A stretch of DNA of 64,000 bases from Artemia franciscana (Eukaryota > Arthropoda > Branchiopoda > Anostraca > Artemiidae), in assembly GCF_032884065.1 (NCBI RefSeq), contig NC_088873.1:30276716-30340715 (forward strand). The letters run 5' to 3'. Position numbers and translations under genes: made by a program. Under the pieces are notes generated by a model. It was not told the origin of the DNA. It saw nothing but the letters and a program-made list of their open reading frames with translations, and searched no databases. The first letter of the stretch is position 1; each line of letters begins with the position of its first letter. This document shows, piece by piece, positions 22,997 to 34,995 of this stretch.

Positions 22997-23916
22997 ATCA
23001 CGGCCTTAACTGAAAGTAAGGAACGACATTAAAACTTAAAACGATCAGAAACTACTCCGTATGTAAAAGGAGCAGTTCCCTCCTCAAAGCCCCGCTCTTT
23101 GCGCTAAAGTGTGACTTTTTCTCTTAAATCTACTTTTAAAATAGTGAAAACTTTAGCGTAAAGAGCGGAGCGTAGAGGATGGAACAGCCCCTTTCATATG
23201 CGGATTAATTTCTCTTCGTTTTGAGTTTTAATGTTGCTCCTTGCTTTCAATTAAAAAACTTGTTTCTTTATATTTAATTTCTGTACGTTTTTCAATTAAC
23301 GCATGATTTCATTTTGGCTCTCCGCACATGAATACTTAGAACGAAATTTGCATTTTTTTTGGCTAAATGGCTTTTTCTTAGTTTTGATCGGACGATTTTG
23401 AGAAAAAAGGAATGGGGGACGGGGCCTAAATGCCCTTCAATCTTTTGGTTACTTAAAAAGGGCACTAGAACGTTTAATTTCTGTTAGAATGAGCCCTTTC
23501 GCAAATTTCTAGGACCACTGGGTCGATACGATCACCCCTGGGGAAAAGAAAAAAAAAACAAACAAATAAACACGCACCCGTGATCGGTCTTCTGGCAAAA
23601 AAATACGAAATTCCACATTTTTTTAGATAGGAGCTTGAAACTTCTACAAAAAGGTTCTCTGATACGCTGAATCTGATTTTCGTTAGGATTGTATGACTTT
23701 TAGGGAGTGTTACCCCCTATTTTCCAAAATAAGGCAAATTTTCTCAGGCTCGTAACTTTTGATAAGTCTAAATTTGATGAAACTTATATATTTTAAATCA
23801 GCATAAAAATCCGATTCCTTTGATGTATCCATTAGCATTAAAATAAAATTTTTAAAAGTTTCGTTTACTTTTGAACCAGATCGCTCCTTACTACAGTTCG
23901 TTACCGCAAACTGTTT
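22997..23916 (-). repeat. Modular hairpin repeat, shortened minus-oriented copy
   Basis: It begins on the left with the large distal hairpin (about 23005-23257), passes into the first part of module C, and switches near 23440-23480 directly into the middle of module A. It ends with the terminal hairpin at 23893-23914 followed by TTTGAT. The small internal hairpin module and parts of C and A are missing. The switch is at a sequence shared by A and C (GGTTACTTAAAAAGG...CTAGAAC), so unequal recombination between homologous modules is the simplest explanation. Confidence 0.8.
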
Positions 23917-23919
23917 GAT

Positions 23920-25110
23920 TATTACGTAGCTTTGTTTCAGCTCGTTTTAGCGAGCTGAATGTGGCACTTTGCCACTTTTGAAAAAAAAATGGAAAACTTT
24001 TCTTAAATTAACGCATATCAAGAACAAACACAGTGGAACATTTAAAGAGAAAGCTTGACAGCAACAGATTTAACTATGTTTGCGATTCCATAATAAATAT
24101 TCTTCGGTCTTTTCAGAACATGTAGCACTTCTATAGTAGACTCCTTTTCCCCTGGATTTGCCTAAAGACGCTAAATAACATGAAATATTGCCATCTTAAG
24201 GCGACCGTACCTTCGTTGGTTGACAAACACAAGTAATAAAGAAAAACTAAAATAAACAAATTTTCAAGAATTTTTCTCATTTTCCGTAGTCAAGAAAATT
24301 ATGGTAATAAAAATCGTACCGACGAGGATCAAGTTGGTAACGTTTCGAAAGGTACGAAATTGCTTAAGTCTTAATATTTAAAAAAAGAGCTGGTGATCTC
24401 GTGGTAGATTTAAGAGCTCATTTCCAATGTTGTCACATAAGAGATGTCTAGATAACTGCAACAGCTTTTCTATTAGAAATGTACCAAGTTTACGTGTAAA
24501 GGTTGATATAATAAGTCGTAATAAAATAGAAAATCCGAATAAGATTTTACGTACCTAGAATGATTTTTTTACGCGTGTTTGAGCGCACCTAAGATTGTGT
24601 GCAATCTTTGGGGCTAGAGTTTGGCAACAGTGAAATCACACGAGGTTGGGTTTAAAGTTTAGTCGAAAATATTTGCAAAGGCTTGTTTTCATTTTAACAA
24701 GAGAATTCAAAAAGATCATTATTTAAGGGTACTGTTATTTTACTTTCCTTTTTATAAGCTATTATACTTACTTTACTATTCTACCAATTCAGTACTAAAA
24801 CTGGTAACTAAATGAAAGAATTGTTCTCCAAATCAGTTTCACCACCTTCTCACATGCAGACTTTGGAATATAGATTAGAATTTGCGTCTGGTTTGCAACA
24901 AACCATGTCATTCTTTAATTCAGACAATTAAATTTATGCATGAATCAAAGTGAGATCTATTTCCCTTAAACCATCAGCTGTGAAAATAAATGACCATCAT
25001 CTTAACCTGCTTTAACTAGGGAAGGGCCACCACTACATAAGTCCTTTTCTGGTGATGTTGTTCATCAACATTGTTGATCAACAATCTTTTAAGCCGAGAC
25101 ATTGTTGATC
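23920..25110. other. Intron sequence without recognisable features
   Basis: AT-rich part of intron 2. A short palindromic motif around TTGTTGATCAACAA (about 25072-25110) recurs three times. I see nothing else. Confidence 0.5.
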
Positions 25111-25129
25111 AACAACCATGCTCTAGCGA

Positions 25130-27760
25130 CCAACAAAGGTTTTGTTAATCAGCTACAGCTACTGTTACTAACACATTGCTACAGCATCAGGCTGCCTGAG
25201 GTCATCACAGCTAATTATGCTCCTCCTCAATACCAATCTATTCAAAGCCTCCATTCTTTACACCCTCCCAAAAAGTTTCAATTTCCATTAAATCCTTCCT
25301 TACGAGCCTCTCCTACCCCATTTGGGGCTGATCTGCTTTTGTCTGACTCAAGATGTTGACCAAAAAGGACGATCTTTGGCAATCTGTCATCCTTCATCCA
25401 CAAAACATGTCCTAGCCATCTCAATCTTTCTTACATCACAGCCTGAATAGCAAGATTAAACCACATTTTTCGTACAGCTTACTGTTTGATATACGGTTAG
25501 TCAGACGGGTACCAAAAAGAAACTGTAGACCATTCCTCTGGAGAACGTGTCATACGTCCCCCTCCGTCTTTCAGGGCCCTCAAGAATAAAAACCGTACTT
25601 GACCATTGTCATCACTGTAGCTTCAAATATTCTAATTTTGGTTCGCAGACTTATCTTCCTAACTTTTTTCAACTGCGAAAAAACACCCTGGGCCTTAACT
25701 AATCTGCTTTTAACATCTTCACGGCACCCGCTGTCTTTACTAATAATACTACCTAGGTAAGGGAAGCAGTCCACTCTATTGATCTTCTCGTTGCTCAACA
25801 CCTCCCTTCACCTTCACTTATTCTTACTCTTAGCGAGTTTGTCTTGTTAACACTAATTTTCAAACTTATTCTTCCACCCTAATCTCTCAAAATATTTAAA
25901 TTTCAATCGTTTTGCTTATTTTTTTGTCTAGGATGCTTAAATTATCAGCATAATATAAGTCTAGGAGAATTCAACTTTCGAAATTGATTCCATATTCTCT
26001 CATTACCTTTGTTGTGCTCCTTAAGATATAGTGCATCAAAATGATCCATATAAATGGAGACAGGATACAAACCTGCTTAATTCATGATTTAGTATAAAAA
26101 CCTCATTTCCAACCTTAACTGCACAGAGGTTACTTACTCATAATCTATAAAACTGAGCACCAAAGGGGTCTCATGACTAAGGCAATTCTTAGTTATTATT
26201 TTAAGACTGAAAATTTGGTTGACAAATCTTCTCCCCTTCATAAAATAGCTGTTCATCTCTTAAAACTTTATATACAGCATCTCTAAGTCTAAAAAGTGTC
26301 ATCATACTAAGTAATCTGTTTGCTACATAAACCCAGCTAATGCATCTATAATTAGCACACTTACTCTTATCACCCTTCTTATTGAAGGGTTTTCCTAAAA
26401 TAATTTATCTTAACTTCATAACCACCATATTTAAAAAACTCATTTAGCACACTATCAGTACTGGGTCTCATTTTTTTAATTCTTTTAGTAGCTTACTATC
26501 ACTAATTCTTCCTCACAAAATAAATATTCCTTGACGTCCAAAGTGTCACAAAATTTTTATTCTTACCGATATTTTTTCCTGTAACTCTATTACGGTTTAG
26601 CATATTCTCAAAATATTCTTCCCATCTCTCTTTTACTCTTTTCGTAACACCAATTGTGGGCTCTTTCCCATCTTTAGCTGGGACAAGTCTATATTGACTA
26701 TACCCTCGCAATTTATTAACATGGCAGTACAATATTTGACTATTATGCTCTCTGGCTGCATCTTCCAGATCTTCAGCAATTTTATCACTGCCTCCACTTC
26801 ACACCTTTTTAGTTCATATTTTAATACTTTCTTCACTTTCTTTACATTCCTCTTATTTCCTTATCATATATCACTGTCATATTCTTGTACCAGCCACTCC
26901 TCGTCTCTGTGAGGAATGTCAGTGAAAGCACTTTCACTGACATTCCTAGTTGCGTTTCCAACTTTCTTCCCTTGGACACCATTAGCGAATTCTTAAACTA
27001 TTTTCCTAAAATTCTTCCATCCATCTTCCTCGATGTAAAATTTTAGACTCTACAAATTAGTATACAACTGTTCCTAGAAATTTTCTCTCGAAGTCTCCTG
27101 TTGTCCACCAACATCACAGCTTCTCGGAAGGTAGTTACTCTTCCGAAGTTTTAAATTTAGATTAACCCTAGAAACTAGTAAATGGTTATCTTTACTCTTC
27201 ACATGAATTCCAGTACTTTTATATACCCTTAAATCTAGTATTGATGCTGCCAGTCTTTGGTATACAATAACATAATTAATAATATTAGCTGTTTTACCAT
27301 CACATGAATACCATATTAACTTATTGACTATTTTATGACCAAATGCTGCATTTTGTTATAACCAGATCGTTATACCTACAAAATTGCAGCAGTCTGTAAC
27401 CATTATGTATTTTCTTTTTCCAAACCAACCTAGGCTAGGATGCCATCTATCCCTATTTCTACCGACCTGGGCATTAAAGTCTCCTAATAAAAATACCATG
27501 TTTCTACCTAGAACTCTGTCTATTTGTTCCTGTGGCTGTGATTAGAATTTATCTGAGTCACTACTGGCTCTTTCAGTCTGTTTTACAGGGGGGTACAGTA
27601 CTATGATTGATACCCTGAATTTTTAGTCTTAAAATGAGAAACTAGAATTCTTGTATTAATACTTTTCCAACCTAAACAAGACTTAGTTGATCCTTTATCC
27701 GTCATGAGCCCTAATCCCTGCCTATGCATCCTTCTTGCCTGAGTATATAAATTCTATATC
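25130..27760 (-). mobile_element. Decayed RTE-like non-LTR retrotransposon (endonuclease + RT)
   Basis: This is related along its length to the better copy at 48419-50727, with extra 5' sequence. From 5' to 3' on the minus strand I see endonuclease-domain pieces (RRMHRQGLGLMTDKGS and CLGWKSINTRILVSHFKTK, about 27615-27750), the GDFNAQVGR endonuclease motif (GDFN codons at 27473-27484), and RT-linker pieces (26500-26840). The post-RT block YLGSIISKDSGCREDVKSRL (25580-25801) follows, and then the 3' end with the GCCTGAGGTCATCACAGCTA-like terminal sequence at about 25195. Many stops and frameshifts make it inactive. It sits in intron 2 of the axotactin-like gene. Confidence 0.8.
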
Positions 27761-28149
27761 ACCTTATTTCATGTTTCCTAAACATGGGATACGAGTTTCT
27801 GAGACCCCTAATCAGTCGAGTTCGAAACATCTGAATTTATCAGTCAAACTGTCCATACGACAGTTGTTTTTACATTGTAATACTCCAAGTTACAATTTTC
27901 ATATTTTTAAAATTTTTGAATTTATTATGGCTTCAGAAAAAATAATGGTCCCAGAACCAGTGCAGGACGGGGATGTTAATATCTTATCAAGTCTGCACGA
28001 AGCGCTAAGCGATTTTATCCACTGAATGATTTTCTTTATTGTTTGAAATATATCAAATCTTACCTTAAAAAGATACTTGGTCATAGGTAAGTCAAGAGCT
28101 AACAATGTATTAACAGGATGGTAAGACAACCTTGTTGATTAAGTTACTT

Positions 28150-29060
28150 GCAAATCGAGGACATTCACGAACAATACAAGATGATAGGGAATATAGGAAT
28201 ATCGCTATTGATGTTAAAAGTAAATAGCACCATCTAGTATTGTCTAGTGTTAATTAATTTATGAAAGCCACCTATTTTTCTGGGTAGTTACAATGCTTAG
28301 AGATTCGTGGATGAGAATTTAAAGGTAAATTTTCAATAGCAGTTGTATATGAAACTAGACAGTTCGGAATTCAAAAATATAGAAACTGCACAATTTTAGG
28401 AGCATAATTTATGAAGTAATAGAGGATACATTAGAGAGGAAAGTTAAAACTCAGTTAAGAAAACTATCAAAATGATTTAGGCCCAAGCTTGTTAGAAGAG
28501 AGAGGGGGTTTCTACAAGAAACTACTGAATGATAGATCTTACGAGAGTTAGAAGAAATTACGAAAAGTAGAGAAGGCATTAAAGTATAATTTAAGGAGAC
28601 ATGAAATGAAGGCCTTTGGTAAATTACCAAACATCTGGATGATGCAGCCAAAAGGCGTAAAGGTAAGGTTTTGTATTGCCATTAAGCTCTGAAAATGATA
28701 AAAAAAAAAATCACAAATCTAGGAAGTGAAGAGATTTTTACTTTGTAAAAAAGGATTAGAGGCAGTACTAAGAGGATTAAAAAATAATAAGCCCTATGGT
28801 GCTGATAGTGGGGTAAGTAAATTTCCAAAAATCCCGTACATACAAAACTAGAAGAAAAATTGCTGAGGATTATAAACATGATTTTTGAAAAGGGGAAATT
28901 CCTGGTGTTTTTAGGAAACCGAAAGTTCTTTATAAGGATGGTGATAAGAATGAATGAGGTAATTGTAGAGGCATTAGCTTGATTTCTGCAAGAAGCAATT
29001 ACTTAGCATAACGATATTTACAAGACTAAAAGATGATATAGATAAATTTCCAAGACAAGA
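28150..29060 (+). mobile_element. Fragment of the same RTE-like family, plus strand
   Basis: Broken plus-strand frames match the RTE-like element at 48.4-50.7 kb. They include an endonuclease tail similar to RTIQDDREYRNIAIDVKSK (about 28165-28225), linker sequence, and an RT-start block near 28905-28990 reading GDKNE..NCRGISLISARS, equivalent to NYRGISLVSVGSK. It stops before the catalytic palm. It points the opposite way to the neighbouring copy at 25.1-27.8 kb, so the two are separate insertions or an inversion. Confidence 0.7.
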
Positions 29061-29224
29061 AGAGTTGGGTTTTCTCTGTTGCCCTCTAACCTCCCATTTC
29101 AGGGAGAACTTATTTTGACCAAGCGTGCATTATGGGTGCTGTTAAAGCGATAAACTTCCATCCTTATTCGAAAGTTACAGATTTTGACAGAAAACACCAG
29201 TTTTTAAATATTAAAGCATTGTAA

Positions 29225-29520
29225 TAAGAAACTAAACTTTCGTGTTAAGAGCGCTTGATGAGGCGGCAGCCTCCCTTAAATTTACAAAATTTTATTTTAT
29301 TCTGTAGAACACATGCACCTAAATAAGCCATTATCGTCAAAGTTCATTATGTGCTTTGACAATATATATTTCTCTTCTGAATTTAACGTAAAGAACGTTC
29401 AATAAAGTACTGTCCAACGTAGGCGAAAAGAGCAAGGGGTTGTGAGGAGCGGCACCCGTAACCATTATTTCTGCTCATTTTAGAGTAAAATAAATCCAAT
29501 TTATAGTTACTAATACTAGT
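29225..29520. repeat. Diverged hairpin-module remnant
   Basis: Landmarks of the large hairpin module are recognisable though decayed: AACTTTCGTGTTAAGAGCG, a GAGG...GCAGCCTCCCTT segment, then AACGTAAAGAACG, GGCGAAAAGAGCAAGG and GTAACCATTATTTCTGCTCATTTTA. It is probably an old copy of the modular repeat. Confidence 0.4.
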
Positions 29521-29795
29521 TAAAAGAATTTCCAGAGCCATTTTTCCAAGGACTCCTGCAGGAAAACGGGGCCAGGATCAGGCATTTGCCCTTCTCCCTC
29601 AAAGACTCAAAATATAAAGAATAACAAAATTGTACGATATTTGCAAAGTCAAATACTGTTCCTTTTAAGCTCCTTTATTAACTCCACCCTTTCCCCTTCC
29701 TGAAAAATGCTATGCTGGTGATAATACGCTTTTCTTCTTTTCATTATTTTTCACATACAAAGCTTTTCCTTAAAGGCTTTTAAACAAAGACTTAC

Positions 29796-29981
29796 AGGAT
29801 ATGCTTGACCTCGAACATGATTCGTTGCATCGTGATTCGGTTTGGAAACGATTTCCGTTCCCTTCGCATCCTCCATAAATAAACTGGCGGCAGCTTTGAC
29901 TCTGAGCATTGTAATAATACTGAAGGATGGTATATTGGCATGGTCCTGGATCCGGTGGTAGAATGCAAGGGTTAGAATGAC
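29796..29981 (-). CDS. Axotactin-like gene, exon 2 (Kunitz domain)
   Basis: This 186-base exon encodes a complete Kunitz/BPTI domain (residues about 41-95). The acceptor is TTTTTCTAG (AG at 29982-29983) and the donor GTAAGT (29790-29795), minus strand. Six cysteines at residues 44, 53, 69, 77, 90 and 94 have spacing 9-16-8-13-4, identical to BPTI. It also has the conserved YYYNAQSQSC and FIYGGCEGNGNRF segments. The residue after the second cysteine (P1 position) is Gln54, not Lys or Arg, so strong trypsin inhibition is not expected (inference). Two bases complete the glycine codon left by exon 1 and one base passes on to exon 3. Confidence 0.93.
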
Positions 29982-29999
29982 CTAGAAAAAATATGATTT

Positions 30000-30860
30000 G
30001 AGGGGAGCATAATACTATGGACTATTTGACAGCTTTTAGGGTGCCGTATTTGAACACCGCTGTCAAAGGAAAACAATAAAAAGCAGCTGAAATAGGATCC
30101 ACACAGGCTTTTGAGGTAATTTGCCATTAACTATGCCTCTCAAGTAAAGGTCTTTCAGTATGGTTTTCAGTATGCCTAAAACATTGGTTTTTTAACTGTT
30201 TTCTTTCGAGGTTTCATCAAGCAATCTACCTTACCCCAGAAAAAACACTGTAATTATATTTATGATGTATACAGAATAGTTGATTGTTATTTTATATGTA
30301 TCGTTTTTTAAGCAAAAGCTTGATTTTCTCAAAATTTGAAAGGAATCTGTTTAAAAGGAAGAAAGTGTGGAAAGAAATTTATCGCCCGTCATATTAATTT
30401 TTATTAATTCTTTTCATTGTTAATATTGCCTAATGACAGTGGACAGGGGGCAAATTTTTGTAAAATATGGTATAGATATTCTAAATTATAACTGACCTCG
30501 AAAATTACCAAACATTTATTTGACATTAAGGAGTTAGGACATATGAAGGAGTTCATTCTTCTTTAAAACCAATTTCTAGATTTTTTTTTTTTATTGCTAA
30601 AAAAAATAGATTTTTTTCATAATTAATGAAAGTGAATTTGTTTGCATAATTGATGAAAATGAAAATTTTGTAATCAAACTTTTTTCTTGTTTATATACAT
30701 AAAATGGGAGATGCTGGGGCAACTGACGCGAGTGATTGAGGAAATCTCAAGGGTGGTCGGAAAGAGAAAAATATTTGTCCAAAATTTTTGCAATTTATGG
30801 CATATTACTTCAAAGAGAGATTGGTAGACTTTATTAATAATATTAAATAAAAAAACAAGT
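30000..30860. other. Intron 1 sequence without recognisable features
   Basis: AT-rich, with homopolymer runs near 30580-30615. No coding or shared repeat signal was recognised. Confidence 0.5.
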
Positions 30861-32545
30861 CTTTTCAACTAAAAGTTGAAAACGAACAGAAAACGAACAA
30901 CTGAAAACTGAAAACGAAACTTTTCAACTGAAAACGAACAGCAGTTATTCTGTATATAAAAGGGGTTGTCCCCTCCTAAACGCCCCACTCTTGACGCTAA
31001 AGTTTGACTCTTTCTCACAACTCTACTGTTTAAAACGATAAAAAACTTTAGCGCAGAGAGATAGGCGTCGAGGAGGGGATAGCCTCTTGTTCCCTCCTCG
31101 CCCCTTACTTTCAGTTGAAAAAAATGTATTTTTTGTCCTTTTTACTTAATTTCTGAACGTTTTTGAATTAATGCATCTATCAATTTTGGCTCACCGTACA
31201 TGAATAATTAAAACAAAATTTGCATATTAATTTTTTTTTGCCAAATGGCTTTCGGTTTTCGATAGATCGGACGATTTTGATACAAAAAAGGGATGGAGGA
31301 GGAGTCCTAGTTGCCTTCCAATATTTGATTACTTAATAAGGCAACTAGAACTTTTTATGTTTTACGAACATTTCTATTAGTAATAAATATGCGTAACTTA
31401 CGAATTAACTTACGTAACGAACTTCTATATTTGTATATTTTTATTAAATATATGAGGGGGTTCGCCCCCTCGTCAATACCTTACTCTTTACAGTAAAGCT
31501 TGAATTTTTTCGAAATTCTTTAAGAATAGCCCCTGAATCACAAAGGCTGTATGTAGAATAAATAGTTGAAATTACTGAAAATACTTTGGGGAAAGAGTGA
31601 GAAATTAAGGAGGAGACGAACCCGCTTGTATACGTAATAATATGTGTTCGTTTTAAGTTTTAATTCTGCTCCTTACTTCCAGTTGAAAATACTTTTTACT
31701 TATTTATTTTTTCACTTTGTTTCGTTTAAATAATACTTGAAAATCCTGCACCCCTTCATGGAAATTCTCTTCGCTTATGATAAATTCCTCCATGAAAAGA
31801 TCCACCCACGTGATCCCCTCCCCCTACTGCGAAAAAGTCCCCCTGAAAACGTCTGTACACTTCCCAATAACCATTGCTATATGTAAACAATTGTCAAAGT
31901 ATGTAAATTGCAGCTCCTCTTCCGGGGACTGCGGGGGATTAAGTCGTCCCCAAAAATTTAGTTGTTAAGATTTTTTGACTATGCTAAACAAGATCTCAAA
32001 ATTTTCATCTGGTGACTTTGGGAAAAAACTGAGTGTGGGAGGGGGCCTAGGTGCCCTCTAATTTTTGATCACTTAAATAGGCACTAAAACTTTTAATTTC
32101 CGCCAGAAAAAGCCTTTTCGTGACATTCTAGGACCACTGGGTCAATACGATCACCCCTGAGAAAAAAAAAACAAACAAATAAACACGCATCCGTGATCTA
32201 TCTTCTGGCAAAAAAAATACAAAGTTCAACATTTTTGTAGATGGGATCTTGAAATTTTTACAGTAGGGTTCTCCGATGCGCTGAATATGATGATCTGATT
32301 TTCGTTAAGATTCTATGACTTTTAGGGGGTGTTTTCTCCTATTTTCTAAAATAAGGCAAATTTTTCTCAGGCTCTTTAGTTTTGATGGGTAAGACTAAAC
32401 TTGATGAAACTTATATATTTAAAATTAGCCTAAAATGCGATCCTTTTGATGTAACTAGTGGTATCAAAATTTCGTTTTTTAGAGTTTCAGCTACTATTGA
32501 GCCGGGTAGCTCCTTACTATAGATAGTTACCACGAACTGTTTGAT
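30860..32545 (-). repeat. Modular hairpin repeat, minus-oriented copy
   Basis: This is a complete-looking copy read on the minus strand. It has a diverged terminal hairpin at 32519-32540 (one arm eroded), module A (about 31690-32518), the small hairpin module (31440-31680), module C (31130-31440), and the large distal hairpin (about 30900-31120). The hairpin's outer part holds a local repeat of AACTGAAAACGAACAG-like units (30878-30945). It lies in intron 1 of the axotactin-like gene. Confidence 0.85.
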
Positions 32546-33680
32546 GCCCTAGTTCTTTTTATAAAACATACGAACAACATTTTTACAATTTTAATACAGT
32601 TTTGTAATGTACTGAAAAGTATTTTTTTACCATAAAATCTGGTATTTTTGATACATATGCAAACGTTCTAACGCTGACCATGTTTATTCAGTTGCGAAAA
32701 ATATAATGAATTGGTTGTGCAATGTAGAACGGAAAATTCTTGCAAGGATTTCCTTGTGTCGAAACCTTACATAATCCGGAATTGTATTAGTAGTTTTGCT
32801 CTCTTGCCTTAATTGTCAACATTTTCTATGAAAGAGAGCTTCCGATATACATATAAGGATAACGAATCAGTTGAAACTAATGCTTTAAATTGTCAACATT
32901 ATACGAATAATCCAAAATTTCTAAGCGATTTAACGCACCAAATTTTCCGTAAATATGAAACTGTTCCTTTAGTCAACAATTTCAAATGGAATTTTCAATC
33001 CTTAAAAAAAAGAAAAAAAATACAAAGCAAATTTCAAAAATATGATTAGGTAGATGGGTAAACTCACTTCTCAGCTATTGAGCAATAGAAAAATTGTCGT
33101 CTTTTTAAAACAAAGGTCTGCAGAAAAAAATATAGCAAAAACTTGCGCAGAGAACTAAAATTGTAACTAAATTTTAACTTCAGGCTTGGCTAAACACAAT
33201 TCCTTAAAAAGATACTATAATAGCCTACCCAAATCTACGCTGTCCAGTCCTGGGTGTAAACATGTCAAAATGTCTTGAGGATACAGGTTTATTAAAACAA
33301 CCGGTAATCTGGTTTTCTTGGGCTCATATGTGTGCTTGAGGACACGCAAGGAGGAATTTATTTCAGAGGGGAGGGGCTACTGTTTTAAAAAATAACAACA
33401 AGAAAATAGACAGATCAACCAGAAAATACAAAAAATTATTTATTGATAGTATCACCAGGTTTCAAAGCCCCTGGATCTCTCATACCCATTAACAACAACA
33501 CTAATAGAGCATTAGAAACATCTTTTGAATTTTTCTTCATTTTTTGTGTTTTTTCTCTTCATTTTTTAATATGGCCTCCTTTTCACTCAGTAGTACCAAC
33601 ATTATTGAATTCCAAAACTAATCACTGAATTTATGTATCACAATAAACGTAAACACAAACAGATTTAACACTTTTACTGT
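32546..33680. other. Intron sequence without recognisable features
   Basis: AT-rich. The open frame at 32813-33049 is low-complexity (Lys/Asn/Phe-rich), lacks splice support and resembles no family I know, so I do not count it as a gene. Confidence 0.45.
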
Positions 33681-34480
33681 CTTAATTAGTCCTTAAATTT
33701 GAGCTGTAATAAACTAAAAAGATTCAATTTTGAGACATTTGACAGCCAATTACCATAAACCAAACATCTTCGGAGCTGTTTTGCATGGTCAACTTCAGTT
33801 ATTAAGCGCCCTTTCCACGCACCAAAATTAGAAAAATTCAACAAAAAAATTATTATTTGCTTCAAAACCCCTCTGCTTACCTTAAGTTGCCTTTCTTCCA
33901 ATTTACTCACGTATCCTCTAAATTCACCCAAATGAAAATAAACCTCCCACGAATGAATGAGCCCCTGCCAAAAAAAAAATCATGGAATAGAAACGGAATT
34001 TGAAAAAGCAGAAAGACAATTCAAACAGCAAATAATAACAATCAAATAGGCAGAATTATAGACTACTTTTAATAAACTATCCCTTTCTTCTTGGTTTTTT
34101 AGTCGAGAAAGTTTAGGGATATTAAATCTCCTTCTCCCATTGTTAAAACCATAGAAAAAGTTAAATTTGATTATAGATGATAAATAGTCCCTTCTCGTAC
34201 AAAACTTTTTTACAATATATAATTCAAACTCATATAGCAAGTCATTGAATGGAAATCGGAGAAAAAAATTAACAGCTCTCAGTCTACTATACTCTCCAGT
34301 ATCTACTAAAAGGGCACAATTTTCGCCCTAATGCTTCTATCACATTAAACCACTGGTATGGACTTAATGATACTTGACAAATAACTAAGCATCCATAAAA
34401 GACTAAATGACGGTAAATTGCAAAATTTCTGAAATGAGGTGTAATCATTTTTAAACGCTCCGATAAAACCAATTAAGCCG
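33680..34480 (-). pseudogene. Coding-like remnant, possibly a retrotransposon tail
   Basis: Consecutive minus-strand frames (34287-34472, 33980-34240, 33686-33931) give protein-like segments in a plausible order with stops between: RHLVFYGCLVICQVSLSPYQ, then LLYEFELYIVKKFCTRRDYL, then FNIPKLSRLKNQEERDS. The arrangement resembles the region after the RT domain in jockey-like ORF2 proteins. There is no diagnostic catalytic motif, so the family is uncertain. It is in intron 1 of the axotactin-like gene. Confidence 0.35.
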
Positions 34481-34544
34481 ATGCCAGGAGAGGTCGAACA
34501 TGTATCCATAATGTTGATATGTTAGATGAATTGTTGGCTCAAGG

Positions 34545-34700
34545 ATTTTTATTTGGGAGGGGCGCTTTTTTCAAGAGAGGGGGTTTACACAAAGAACTTT
34601 TACAAACGCATCAAAAAGTTGTTTATTTGCATTTTTGTTCCGGGTCAGAAAAACGTTTTAAGGGGGGTTCAGACCCCCAAACCCTCCTGGAGACGCCCTT
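34545..34700 (+). repeat. Diverged relative of the 16.8-kb tandem repeat unit
   Basis: It shares the order of a G-rich start, ACAAA...ACGCATC, TTTATTTGCATTTTTGTTCCG, a GGGGGGTTC block and CCCCCAAACCC with the duplicated unit at 16800-17265. Only one copy is present here. Two overlapping frames in it are compositional. Confidence 0.4.
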
Positions 34701-34820
34701 GGTTAGATGTTATTATATACTCTAATGATAGTCTTTAATAATTGAATTCTCGCACCCAGCTTTTCCCTTGCACCCTCTAGTACTAATAACTTGACAATAT
34801 TGGGAACGTGAGGTACATAC

Positions 34821-34935
34821 CGTTTGCAGATAATGGGCTTAAACTACTCCTTTCGTGATTACTACTAGCTTTGACGTCATCGAACTGAAGCAATGTCAGT
34901 GTAGAAACTATCGAAAAAATAGTCACGGATACCAT
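34821..34935 (-). CDS. Axotactin-like gene, start-codon exon (signal peptide)
   Basis: Proposed start codon at 34933-34935. It encodes 38 residues plus one base before the donor GTATGT (34815-34820). The N-terminus is a good signal peptide: a hydrophobic core VTIFSIVSTLTLLQF, then DDVKA with likely cleavage before SSNHERSS. An acceptor-like T-rich tract ending in TATTCTAG lies just upstream (34941-34948), so this exon probably begins at 34940 with 5 bases of 5' UTR and has at least one upstream non-coding exon. Reading through to an upstream in-frame ATG (34995) would bury the signal peptide. Joined to exons 2-8 the frame is open for exactly 447 codons. Kunitz plus laminin-G plus EGF suggests axotactin, a secreted glial neurexin-superfamily protein in flies. 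The name is inferred from domain order only. Confidence 0.82.
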
Positions 34936-34995
34936 CTCACCTAGAATATAGAAAAAAACAGCTTCAACTCTACTGTCTAACTCATTAATACACAT

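Noticed and set aside
32813-33049. 78-codon plus-strand frame as a possible small gene
   Set aside because: Lys/Asn-rich low complexity, no splice context, no recognisable domain.
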